This document shows, piece after piece, positions 1-10,589 of a stretch of DNA of 64,000 nucleotides; the first letter of the stretch is position 1, and each line of letters begins with the position of its first letter. The translations under genes and the position numbers were made by a program. The DNA is taken from positions 62,001-126,000 of the forward strand of contig NW_026251733.1 in the NCBI RefSeq assembly GCF_025024155.1, given 5' to 3'. The DNA is from Gamsiella multidivaricata. Lineage: Eukaryota; Mortierellomycota; Mortierellomycetes; Mortierellales; Mortierellaceae. The notes beneath the pieces are model-generated. The model was not told where the DNA came from. It did no database searches and worked only from the letters and a program-made list of their open reading frames with translations.

Positions 1-363
1 GTGGATGTACTCGTCCTGTTGTGTCGAAGCATCGGAATGGATAACACTCAGCTTTACAAAGTAATTGGTTCCTTCAACGACCTGGGTTGTGAACGACACG
101 GGCTTGAGCTGGATTTGGTCTGTGGCAGTCGAGGCAGGGAGAAGCTTGGCTTTGCGATAGGCTGCCAGAATCTGCGAGTTCAGGGTTTCGAGGACGGCGT
201 TGAGCGTGGGATCGACGGTGATGAGAGGGTGGTCCTTGTCGATAATAGTGGCATTGGGGTTGATACCGCCTGGAAGACGCCTTTTCATCATTGGCTCAAG
301 TGGGTCAAGTGGGGAAGTTGGGGAAGTTGGTGAAGTTGGCGAGGCAGCGTGGTCGTAGGTCAT
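1..363 (-). CDS. Cystatin-type cysteine protease inhibitor, 3' end cut off by the window
   Basis: The reverse strand from the ATG at 363-361 reads open for 121 codons to the window edge. After a PTSPTSPTSP-type low-complexity start come an early Gly-Gly, a helix-like stretch (about residues 45-75) and the wedge-loop motif QVVEGTNYFVKL near residues 95-106. That motif fits the cystatin Q-x-V-x-G signature, which inserts into the active site of papain-like proteases. No signal peptide is visible, so a cytoplasmic stefin-like protein is inferred. The second hairpin (the Pro-Trp region in other cystatins) lies beyond the window. The gene is divergent from CBP3. The frame stays open upstream of the ATG without another ATG nearby, so this start is the simplest choice. 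The fold assignment is fairly safe; target proteases are unknown. Confidence 0.8.
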   Translation of the reverse strand, partial: MTYDHAASPTSPTSPTSPLDPLEPMMKRRLPGGINPNATIIDKDHPLITVDPTLNAVLETLNSQILAAYRKAKLLPASTATDQIQLKPVSFTTQVVEGTNYFVKLSVIHSDASTQQDEYIH

Positions 364-833
364 ATTGCGGTCGAAATGGTCGTGTAGCCGGGGGAAGGAT
401 AGGGGAAAATGTGGAAGGGAAAGGTTGAAGGAGGAAGAAGAGGAGGAAGAAGAAAGGGAGCATATTCATGCTATTGGCGGAGCGAGTGTCCAAGCGCGTT
501 AAGGGTGAACATGTACACATCCCATGCATTGACCTGTAAAGTGCTGAGCATTGTCTGATAGACCGCAACGCTGGAACCCATCCGGATAATTATGACAGTG
601 CGAATAAAATTTAATAGGACGCGCAAAGATGGATGAATATGTGCTCGCGTGGACCCGCCCAAGAGTCCGTTGCCACCAAAAAAATAATCTAGGCCACCCC
701 AGCTGTCGAATTCGAAATGGACTGCACATATTTTCATCGTCACATTCCCAAAAACACCTCCGAGCTGATCTCTGTCCCGCCCTTCCCCTCCTTTCATCGC
801 CACCAAACAAACAATCAGCACCCTAATCAGCCA
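364..833. other. Divergent intergenic region (cystatin / CBP3)
   Basis: 470 bases between two divergent starts. It is purine-rich on the plus strand near 420-460 (GGAAGAAGAGGAGG-type). I see no RNA gene and no convincing TATA box; both promoters presumably lie here. Confidence 0.6.
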
Positions 834-2287
834 ATGGTTCCCTCATCCATCGTCGCCAGATCAGGACTCCAGGCTGCACGCGTACGTTCAACCGCAAACT
901 GTTTCGGGGCTCAAGAGCAATCGAGTCTATGAGATCTCACCGGAAGATCGCGCGTGTGGAACATCCTCAAGGAATGCAGGAACAACATCTTGAAAGTAAC
1001 AAAAGCGCTAACCCCATCCCCAACCTGTTTCTCGTCCTCTGTTCGTTCGATACACATAGAGCGCTGCCAGGACATCATGCTCAAAGCCTTTCTCTGTATA
1101 TACAACGCGAGTAAGTGGCCAAGGTTCCTCTTAACCCTTCAAATCATCAAATCATCCACTAGCTCTTTTTTACTGACCATTGTTAAACACCCTATTTCAA
1201 TAGGCCTTTACGACATCATGGGCCCACTCAAAGCAGGCAACGTCTACAACATCATCTACGCCACCACCATCATCTCCAGCAGCATCACCTTCCGCTAACG
1301 AAACCAAACCCGCTTCAACAGAATCCTCAGCAAAAGCTGAATCCGTCGGACTCTATGGCGGATTTCTTCGCAGCCTTGCCATGATCACCGGTCACTACAC
1401 CATCAGCCAAACCGCCATGCGCTCGACTCACAATTTCTACGAGATCTGTGCCGCACAACTACAGGAGAAGCGATCCTTCTGGATCGGCAGTACGTCTCTC
1501 ATTGCACCATGCGACACTATTATTTTTTTTGCACGCATATATTATCTCAGGAGCGATTTTTCTTACACACATATATTATATATATATATTAATAGCATGC
1601 GGATTGCCGGACAACTTTCAGACATGGTTTTCGGTCACACATCTGCACGTCTGGTTGCTCATGGTCCGTATCCGTGCAGAGAATCATGGCAAAGTCTTTC
1701 AACAGCAGCTCGTCAACCACTTCTTCCACGACATCGAGGATCGCATGAGATACAATCATAAGGTATCTATTAGTAGTCAAGACTGCAAATGTAGAGCCAA
1801 ACATGGACCATCTGGATATTGGATATTAACGCCAACACTTTTTTTATTTTCTCTCGAATGTTAATGCAGATCTCTTCAGGACGTATTATTACTACATATA
1901 TGCACGATTTCTTGGCCCAGTTCCACGGAGGAGTCTTGGCCTACGACGAGGGCATGTGCAAAGACGATCCCATCATGGCTGCAGCACTCTGGAGGTACAC
2001 GACTATAGCCTGCTCTCATAACCTCATAGTCTCTCATTCTCAAGCATTTGTCGTCAAGTCGTCTATATTCAATCTTCTAACGATTATTCATTTATCTTTA
2101 TTTCACCCAATCGCTCTACAGAAATCTATTCACATCGAGTGGTACGCCAGACCAGATCGCCATCCTGGTCGACTATGTTCGCAAGGAGTTGCAGATCCTC
2201 GACAACATGAGCTCGGACGATTTCTTGGAATCCCGCATCTTGTTCGACACCCAAGCACCGGCTCTCAGAGGCGTCCCTGGAAAGTAA
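834..2287 (+). CDS. CBP3: Ubiquinol-cytochrome c chaperone (complex III assembly factor)
   Basis: Six exons give a 280-residue protein: 834-881, 1060-1110, 1204-1489, 1596-1762, 1870-1994 and 2122-2287. All junctions are GT..AG and phase-consistent. Residues 1-33 are Arg/Ser/Thr-rich with almost no acidic residues, like a mitochondrial presequence. The conserved core follows: YxxCAAQ, CGLPDNFQTWF, THLHVWLLMVRIR, FFHDIEDRMR, QFHGGVLAYDEGM and ALWRNLF, the hallmark order of the ubiquinol-cytochrome c chaperone family (Cbp3/UQCC1). In yeast, Cbp3 works with Cbp6 at the mitoribosome to stabilise newly made cytochrome b. Intron 3 carries a TA-dinucleotide run (about 1570-1590). The gene is convergent with SNRNP27. 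Family assignment is secure; complex partners are by analogy. Confidence 0.93.
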
Positions 2288-2366
2288 ATCAGGGAGGGAC
2301 AGACTCCATCTGCAGCATTGATAGCCTTCAAGCATGGGGAAGGCGACGAGCATCACAATAGAGAGT

Positions 2367-2372
2367 AATAAA
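2367..2372 (+). terminator. Possible poly(A) signal of CBP3
   Basis: AATAAA 80 nt after the CBP3 stop, in an A-rich stretch. Position and sequence fit a cleavage/polyadenylation signal; no direct evidence. Confidence 0.45.
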
Positions 2373-2467
2373 AAATAACATTATACACAAAACACCATCG
2401 GCACTTTGATAGGAACGTTGTAATTGGGGTAAGGAGGCGTTTATTTGAAAGAGAAACGATGAGGATG

Positions 2468-3439
2468 TTACTTGGCATCGAGAGGTCGATTGAATCCTCC
2501 ACGTCGGTTCATGTATTGGCGATACTGTCTTTGCTTCTTGATATCTGCACCACTCACATCTGCACCTGCAACATGCTTGCCCTACAATGAAACCATAGAA
2601 TTCGAGTCAATCGACATGGGTAACCGCACACTCAACCCCTCCAAAAAGACAACAAAAAAAAATGCGGCTACCATACATACCTTGGTCGAATCAAACCCTC
2701 CAAAGCCCATCAAGGCCATCATCCTAGCCTCCTCGTCCTCGGGTGACAATTCCTCCAAAGGTTTCTCCAGATCCACTGCTGCTGCGTTGGTGCCACCCTT
2801 TTTGCCCTTCTTACCGCCTTTCACAGGATCATCATCGTCACTGTCATCGTCCCGTCCCCTTCGCCTGTGCTCTGCATCCTCCATATCGACGTCGTCTCTG
2901 TACCGTTTTGATGAAGACCTTGGGCTTTTGGATCTTGATACTCCTCCGCGACCTATATCCTCCAATCGAACCAATGGTAGCAACATCTCTGGTCAGTCAT
3001 AACCTTCCCTTCCCCTCTTTCTCGAGAAGACCATCCCATTACAACACACAAGAAACATAACATAACCACAGAGAATCATCCGAGACTTACGGTGTGGTGA
3101 ACGAGATCTAGACCTTGAGCTTCTCCGTCTCCTGCCATCACGATCCCTCTCCCTCTCCCTCTCCCTCTCTCTGTGATCCCGTCGATCGCCTTCCTTATAC
3201 CGTTCGTCGCCTCGCCTCCTATCGCTGGCACCACGGTCTCTATCACGTCCATAGTCCCGATCCCGTTCCCGTTCGCGGTCGCGGTAATCCCTTCGATCAC
3301 GGTCTCGATCGCCGCGACCACTGGGAGGCCCACGACGACTCGAGTAGCTGATCTCGCCCTCCTCTTCTTCTGGCGCATCCCAATCCTTGGGAGCACCGTG
3401 GCGATCGTGGTGACGATCAGGACTTGGACTGCGCGGCAT
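2468..3439 (-). CDS. SNRNP27: U4/U6.U5 tri-snRNP-associated protein, SNRNP27 type
   Basis: Three exons on the minus strand (3091-3439, 2681-2952, 2468-2581) encode 244 residues. Residues 1-117 are an RS/RD/RE-rich splicing-factor-like region (MPRSPSPDRHH start, long RDRDRRDYRDRER runs). An acidic/lysine-rich middle follows. The end is the conserved domain: EEARMMALMGFGGFDSTK, then GKHVAGADVSGADIKKQRQYRQYMNRRGGFNRPLDAK in two pieces, the signature of the 27 kDa tri-snRNP protein. The human protein contacts Prp8 and the U6 ACAGA helix in pre-B/B spliceosomes and affects 5' splice-site choice. The family is absent from S. cerevisiae, which fits an intron-rich fungus. The frame is open upstream, but the SPSP-containing ATG at 3439 is the natural start. 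Donors GTAAGT and GTATGT are near consensus. Confidence 0.93.
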
Positions 3440-3879
3440 GTAGAGAAATAGAGGCTGGAGATCGCAAGCGGTTGGAGATGAAAGTTGAATGAAGTCTCTG
3501 TAGTTGAGGAGACGGAGTGGAGTGGCTGGGACTAGCGGCGATGTTGCGGTTATTGATGTTGAGGTCAAGGAGTGCACAGATTCTCGACATAGAAAAAAAA
3601 AAAAAAATGTAATTTTGAGGTCTGCGCCACTAAATTCTGATTGGACAGAGAGGACGCGTCTTATTTCAGGAACAAAACTATTCATGGCCACGAACAAAAA
3701 AATATATATATATATTATTACTATTATTTTTATCTAAAACTAGGAATGAATTCTCATACAAAAATACCCTGGACCCTATTGAAGATGGAGTCACACAAAG
3801 AGCGGCGAGGGTCAGTCCAAAGAAAGTTATTCAAAGACCACTCCTGTTCAAACGAATGCACCATTGTACGTCTGAAGCC
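3440..3879. other. Intergenic (SNRNP27 promoter side / 3' end of the MTMR14-like gene)
   Basis: 440 bases upstream of SNRNP27 and downstream of the MTMR14-like stop. It holds an A14 run (about 3593-3606) and a short (TA)n run near 3703-3714. No gene recognised. Confidence 0.6.
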
Positions 3880-6800
3880 TTACCAATCCCAGCGTCCTGA
3901 ATTCTCGCCGCCCTTCTCTTTGATATGCCCTGGATCGGCTGCCACCCCGCGCATCCGCGGGTTCGATGCTGACGATGTTGGGGAAATCACCATAGGAGAT
4001 GTGGCCAAGGATCGCCTCCGCGCATTCGCAATGACCCTATCACTCGATCTCTCGCCATGGATATTAAGCATAGTCGTGCTGCTGCTCAGCTCCAAGAAAT
4101 CTTCCGTCGGCATGGTCGTGCTCGAGACTGGACTTTGCATACTACCAGCGCTGCCATGTCCACTTCCGATCGAGTGCTGCCGCTGTTGCCGCTGTTGCTG
4201 CTGCTGGGTATGATACATAGAAGGCTTTATCGTGGGACTCAGCGTGGTCCCCGCGGACGATACACTCGAGTGACCAAATCCTCCAGAAACGATCCCGGAC
4301 GCCGAGCTGATTGAGGCTGCTGCTGAGGACGCCGCTGCTGCTGCCCATTCGAATGGACTCTTTCGGCCGTTGCCCGATGGGGCTGTCAATCCCGGACCTT
4401 GGCTTTGGCGTTGCTGTTGATGTTGCTGCTGATGTTGCTGCAGTCTTGCCACGGGAGAGACGATAAAGGACTCTCCCGATTGACGACTCGAGCTTCCGCG
4501 CGAAAAGAACGGTTGGCTCATACCGAACTCATGGTTCCTGTTGATGGGCGTCGAGGACGACGTGGCAGAGCCAAGACCATGTCGGCTCACAAACGTAGCT
4601 GAGGTAGCAATGGATGACCGATATTGGAAAGACGTGTCGTCCGAGAACGACTCTGCTCTAAAAGAGCTGCCGCTGTCATCATCATCCTCCGTCGCAGAGT
4701 TCATCGAAACCATTGTGTTCTTTACGTCCATAACTGGTCGGCTTGGAGATCGATTTCCATCTCCAATCTCGTCGCGCATGTCCATGAAAAGCCTCCGAAG
4801 TTGTCGCAGTTTCTGTCGACGAGTAAGTGCTCGAGGCGCCTCTGAGTTCGCTGTCTGGCTCTGGTCAAAATTGATGTTCGCTCCCTCTCTCTCGGCTGAT
4901 TTATCCGAAGGGTGAGCAGGATCTGCTACAAAATGATCCGGCATATTCTCGGACGCATACGAGTTGTGGTGTGGTTCGTTCCGTCTCCTGCCACGTCCCT
5001 GCGATGATTTGTCAGCAGCAGAGAAGACTCCTTTCAAGGACGGCATAAATAAATGGTCGTTTTCGTGGCGGTCAATCTGGAGGCCCCCCTGACGTGAGTT
5101 CAAGCTGGCAGCGCAGTCTTCGTCATCATCATCCTCGTCATCGTCCTCATCAGGAGTGCAGTCCTCCCCTCGCCTTGCAATGTCCCGGCCAGCATCCAAT
5201 CCAAGGTTGTCATCACGGTCTGGCGGACATTTTGTCAAGCCCAGCCCGAACCCATTCAACACACTGCCGGGGCTGTATCCATAATCTATGGTTGAGGTCT
5301 CATCCCAAAAGCTCTCGTTCTCATCGCCCTCGATGCTCCCTATCTCGTCGGCGGCTGATGACATGTCCCGGACACTACGGTCTCTGTCGATGCAAGAACT
5401 ACTGCCCAGCGATCCTTCTTGGTATCCAGAACTCGAATGACATGGAGGGTTCAAACAATTCAGCTCTGATCGCTCGTCACATGAAAAAAGTATTGGCTGG
5501 TATGTCGGACGATCCTCAATCTCGAGCTGGAACATGCCTTCATCCCGGTCGGACTCGTTGACTTGTTGACCATGATGGCAGATCCGCTCAACATCATCCT
5601 GAGAAAATAGACGATCTACGACCCGCATGCGCCCAGAAACCTGTTCTGCGCTGAAGCCCAAAGGACGCTGCTGAGAATGACTCAAGGCGTCGGCATTAAC
5701 GGGTATAGGGCGTCTTAAAGCTGTGGACGAGTTTCCTGTTGGATTTGTTTGGTCGATCAGCTGGTTGGACCCTGCAAAAAACGAATGATGACAAACCTGG
5801 CATATCTGCGGCCCCGCTTCTTCACGCCGTGACACTGCACCATCGCTAACATCCCTGCCTAATTCATCCTCTCCATTGTCATCATCATCACTTGTCAGGT
5901 CCTCCTCTTCCTCCTGTTCCTTTGGGTCCCTGTCACCTGCATCCACATGTGAATCCGGTTCGCCAGTGAGTAGGAGTCCGCCATCAAAGGTTGATGCTCT
6001 CTTGCGAGGTGTAGCCTGTCTCTCCCTCGCAAGCTCTCCTTTGCCATCATCGTCGGCTTCTTCAATTTCCTCAGTGCCTTGACTCCCCGCCAAATTAGGA
6101 AAAGTGGCAACCCTTGTAAACTCGGGTGCAACGATTCCTTGTGTCAGGTGCTTGGACTCGTCTGCAAAGAGATCCGGAATGCTACTGGAGGACGACCGCC
6201 TCGCAATGAACTGTTGAACGCCGAGTCGGCAGCGCCCATCCGCTAACCCTAAAGGGCTCGTTGCCTCCCGAGGGTCAGAATCAAGAACTCCCTGCTCCGT
6301 CGCGCCCCTGTCATTCTCGGAGAATCCAGTCGAGTACGAGTTACGCTTGGCTCCCAGGGGTGAGCCTGACGCCCTTGTCATGCTTTGTAGCGTTGGTGCA
6401 AAAGGTGCCCGAGGAGATCCATGTTTGTCGCGACCAGGTGGAGTCGAGAACGTGACCAGTTGCCAACTTGAAGCTTTGCCGTCAGTTGAAGTTGCTGCTT
6501 CCTGGCTGTTATTCTTAGCGGAGGTCATGTCACGACCGAGCGGTTCATTGGATTTTCTCAACAACTTGCAGTCCTCGCAGACGAATCCATGCGCGTCGTC
6601 AGCGTCTGATCCTGCGGATGTACTAAAGTCGCCTAAGCCTTTGAGGCGTCCAATGTTCTTTAGCATGGGTGATCGAGATAGAACTTGCTGAGATGTTGGC
6701 TGACTCGGACTCTTGGCCTTCTTGGATAGGTTGGATATGGAATTTAAAGAGAACTCTTCGTCGTAAATAAATTTTAAGAAATAGAAGCAAAAGTAGAATA

Positions 6801-9249
6801 TATCCTCGCCACGCTGACTGCGGTCAGCTAAGAGATGACTAGAAGAAGCAGAAGCATATAAAGCATTCATTAGAATCTGAACATATAGAAAAAATGCTGA
6901 AGAATACAGACCGCTTACTCACTTGAATAAGAACCAGTCGTAGCCCATAGTCAGATACAGCATCTCTGCTGCTGTTAAAGACTGATGTGCTTCTCCGTCT
7001 GCCCAGAGCGATATCCTGAGTAAGGAAATGAAGAGCGGCGTACGATCCCACCCTAGAGGTCATATGTATAGAAACACCATCATTAATTTTTCGTTAACAT
7101 ATTGGTTCGATTGCATGTTGATTTGAGCATCGCGGAATACAACTCTACCTGATATGCAATGAATCAGGAGGCCCTTCGGCGACAGTGCCGGTGTGTTTGA
7201 CGCACTTCCTATTGTGCCCAACATATCCTGATCCGGAGTGTCGTCGGCGATATGTGTCAGGTATAACCGAAGGTAATTCTGCGTCAACTCGACTGTCGTG
7301 CCGTTCGTTTAGTAACAAAATGAATAGAGTAATAAACGCCGTTAGATATTTCCCCACTTGACAGCAACTCATGACCTTCGGCCAGACACCTACTCAGATC
7401 CCAGCTCTTATAGTCTCTCCATCGAATGCTGAGATGATCGATGTGTCCCGTTGGAAGCTGCAGCTCTGCATCTGCAAAGGTTTGTGACCAGTCAAAGCAG
7501 AGCTTGCGAGCCGAGTACTTATTGGCCTTGAACTTTTGGAAGAACTCGACCCCAGGATACGGCGTTGCCACTAACTTGAACTTGGAGTAGCGGCCGAACG
7601 AGTCAACCTTTTCAGATGATGTTACTTTGAGGCCATATCTAAGCACGTTTAAACCCAGTTCAAGTATAAGTGAATTAGAGGCGTGTTAGTGCTGCTCGCT
7701 CTTTTTTTTTTTTTTTTGCCACCATTGGACATTCGTACTAAGCGATGCGTCCAAACTATCTGGTTTCTCCGTACGTACTTGACTTTACGGTTCTCAACCA
7801 TGAGATCGTTGATATATGTGACTCCGAGCTGGTGCAGTAGTTCGATGTCCTCCATTCGCTGCTTTTCTAGCGAAGATTCGCGATCCTCCTTATCTGGACT
7901 AGTTGTTCATCCAACGTGTATAATGAACTCATTGTTAATACTTTTTCGGCAGTACAGCAATCGACATGCGTTTCAAATTAGCGTACCTTCGTTCGCCTGT
8001 GCCGTAGAGAAACATCTTGCGCTTTTGATTCAAATCATTGATCTTTTGGTTGACACTGTGCATAAAGACTTCGACCTCGTTCGAGAGCGTAGCTGATCGG
8101 CATATATTCTTCCCCCGGACTAGGATGCATGGTACCACAAACCGGGCTCGGACGCGTGCAAAGTGCGACTTTTCAAACTGCTTTGACAGCTCCAGAGTGT
8201 CGTTGACTGTAGTAAGAAAACGACCAAGCAAGATATGAAAAAAAGAGGTGAGAAATAGATCTGGCTGCATGATATCGGTGGACACGCGTTTTCTTCCCGC
8301 CCCCTACCAAGAGGGTAGATCAAAGGAAAGGAAAGGGGGGGAGGGGGAAGTTATACGAACCTTTGTCCTTGTCTACAGCAGACTGAACAGATTCCTGTGT
8401 CCTCTTGGTGTGGGGTATTGAGGGGGGAGCCTCGTATTCTTTTATTGCAACGTTCATTTTCTTCTCAGGTCTGGGTATCCGGAAAGGGAAGGGCAAGATG
8501 TGTCTTCTGGATCGATCTTGGTCAGAGACATTGCTCAACCCCTGATCTTCTTGCTGCTGGTGCTGGTGCTGCTGTTGCCGCAGGGGTTGTGGGGGATGTA
8601 TCATATCGAGCTCTGTTTTGATATCCTGAAAAGACATCATCCCGCTCTCTCCCAAATCGAAACTTTGGTCAGCAGCCTCGTCGATCAAAGAGTGATCCAT
8701 ATACTGTTGATTTGTCATCTCGTGTGGCAAACCGTTGTCGTTCCCACCATCACTGCTGCTTTGCTGACCAACTATGCTGCCATTGATTACATTGGTGTAG
8801 TTGCTTCCTATTTGTGCTTGCGAAAACAGGAGAGAGGCCGAGGAAGATGGTGCGTTTGAAGGACCCCGTAGAAATATACTCTGCGATGACGGTGCCGATG
8901 GCGACGATGAAGTCGAATGCAGGGCCGGGAGGAGCTGGTTTTGAAAAGGGGCGGGGGAAGGCTTTGATACCGACGCAGACGCTTGATCTTGATGTTCTTT
9001 TGCAGTGCGGGACAAGGTCTCTCGAGACAAATATTCGCGTTCCTCCTGGTTTTGTATTCCTCCGCGCGTGCCTGTTACTGCTGCCGAAGATTGATGTGAA
9101 AGATCTCTTGGTTTTTCAAGGATGGCAAGTTCAGATGGATAGGACGAGCAGAGCTGCCCATTGTGGTTCGGTACAGCCCCGACCACATAATCTTTCTCCA
9201 GTAAGGCAAAGCAATGCTGAAGAACTGCTTTGCACTGTTTCGAAACCGA
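3880..9249 (-). CDS. MTMR14: MTMR14-like phosphoinositide phosphatase with a giant disordered C-terminal tail; 5' end unresolved
   Basis: Seven exons in phase: 8361-9249 (first one open, start unknown), 7987-8206, 7779-7898, 7394-7638, 7149-7292, 6923-7052 and 3880-6838. They give about 1568 residues against roughly 650 in animal MTMR14. Matches to the family run in order: LLEKDYVVGAVPNHNG, PCILVRGKNICRSATLS, NDLMVENRKVKYGLKVTSSEKVD, YPGVEFFQ, SWDLIELTQNYLRL, the CX5R active site HCISGWDRTPLF (near residue 535), TMGYDWFLF and GEDIFYFCFYFLKF. This class removes the 3-phosphate of PI3P / PI(3,5)P2 in endosome and autophagy control. The last exon adds about 980 residues rich in Ser, Asp/Glu and Gln runs, with two isolated CxxC pairs (CEDC, CQVC). 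An N-terminal Ser/Gln-rich insert of about 250 residues precedes the core. An in-frame TGA at 9250-9252 blocks extension; see findings. Confidence 0.88.
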
Positions 9250-10589
9250 TCAGGTATTTCAAGCGCAGGATCGTATAGGCAGTAGGGGCGGTTAACAAAT
9301 CGCACCACGCCAAAAGAGGAGTGTAAACCATGCCGTGTCCATTTGGGAAAAAAAAATAGAGGGTTGAAGAGAGAGAAAGAGGGTGAATAAAAAGGCTGCT
9401 TCGCGTATCAGTCCTTTGCATGCAATTATATATCAAGACAACTGATCTCCATCGACAGCCAGGGATAACCATCACCCATGAAACGACAAGGAAAGCAGTC
9501 GACCATGGTTCAGTAAACGCTGAGATACAACAGAGGAAGCAAGCAATAAAACAAGGGAGAGCATAACTAAGAAACGATTTAAAGGGAATAAAATGATTCT
9601 GTGACAGGCTGTCGCACCTCTGGGTCTTCGTGCTTTGCGGTGTGTGAGGCGTCGTAGTGAAGGTAGAGGCTATAGAGTCGATGGGCCTGGCTCTGCTGGC
9701 AGAGATTCGAGCTCATGAGGGGCAGGTTAGGGTGCTGCTGATGTCTTGATGCTGATGCCGATGCTGATGGAGGCAGCGAATGAACGAGGAGGCAGTGAGA
9801 GGAGAGATAGAAGGAAAGAATGAGGGAGGAGGAGAACGAGGGAGAGCAGAAGAGGGCAAAAAATCGTCCGAAGGATGAGATATGCGACCGAAACCAGTCC
9901 ATGTCTGGTCTAGTCCATATCTTCTGAAAAAGAAACCACAGAAATTTTGCCCATTGCCTCGTCTGTGAGGCTATTGACCGAGGCGGGGGCCAAGTAACTA
10001 GGTACTGGCGCTGTCAGTCAGCCACGGAAAGTGTGTGTGAGCCCGGCAAGGATGTCCACCCCTCTTCCACACTCTCCACACTTTGAGCTCAAAGAAACAA
10101 ATAAAAGAGGGGTGAATAAAAGGAAGTCGTCAGTCCTGTTTTCATTGTCGTGCTCCCTTACAGAGCTGTGTTGCGCATGCACAGAAATCAGAACCACGTC
10201 TATGCCCACGGCCACGTTGTAAACGAGAGCTCTTCGCCAATACCAGCTTGATTATTTTCTCCACAAATTTGCAATTGCACGCGCCAACTTGGCAACTCTT
10301 AGCTTTTTCAGTTGGAGTTGCATTCCACAGACGTCCGTGCCATTCGTGTCATTTGACCTTTTTAATTTTACGTGTAGCTGGAGACGATGAATAACGATGA
10401 TTATAGTCAAATGTTCTGTTATAATCTTTTCGCCGGAGTGGGAGAAATATGAAAGAGAAAAGAAGGTGAGGTGGGAGAAAGCGAGGCAGGGAAGTGCAGA
10501 GCAGAGCAAGGTAGAGAGCAGCGCAGACCAGAGCTGTGCTTAAAGATCGGAGGAATACCATGGAAGGGATAGAATGACGAACACAGCCA
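9250..10589. other. Intergenic, probably holding the 5' exon(s) of the MTMR14-like gene
   Basis: The minus strand at about 9250-9309 carries GVVRFVNRPYCLYDPALE-type sequence that resembles the family N terminus but is one frame away from the downstream exon. The minus strand at 9579-9902 is open for 107 codons but Ser/Leu-rich and unlike any family I know; it is not called. The rest (9903-10589) shows nothing beyond the 3' flank of PEX19. Confidence 0.5.

Noticed and set aside
9579..9902. 107-codon minus-strand frame upstream of the MTMR14-like gene
   Set aside because: Ser/Leu/Phe low-complexity in a pyrimidine-rich promoter-like tract; no family features.
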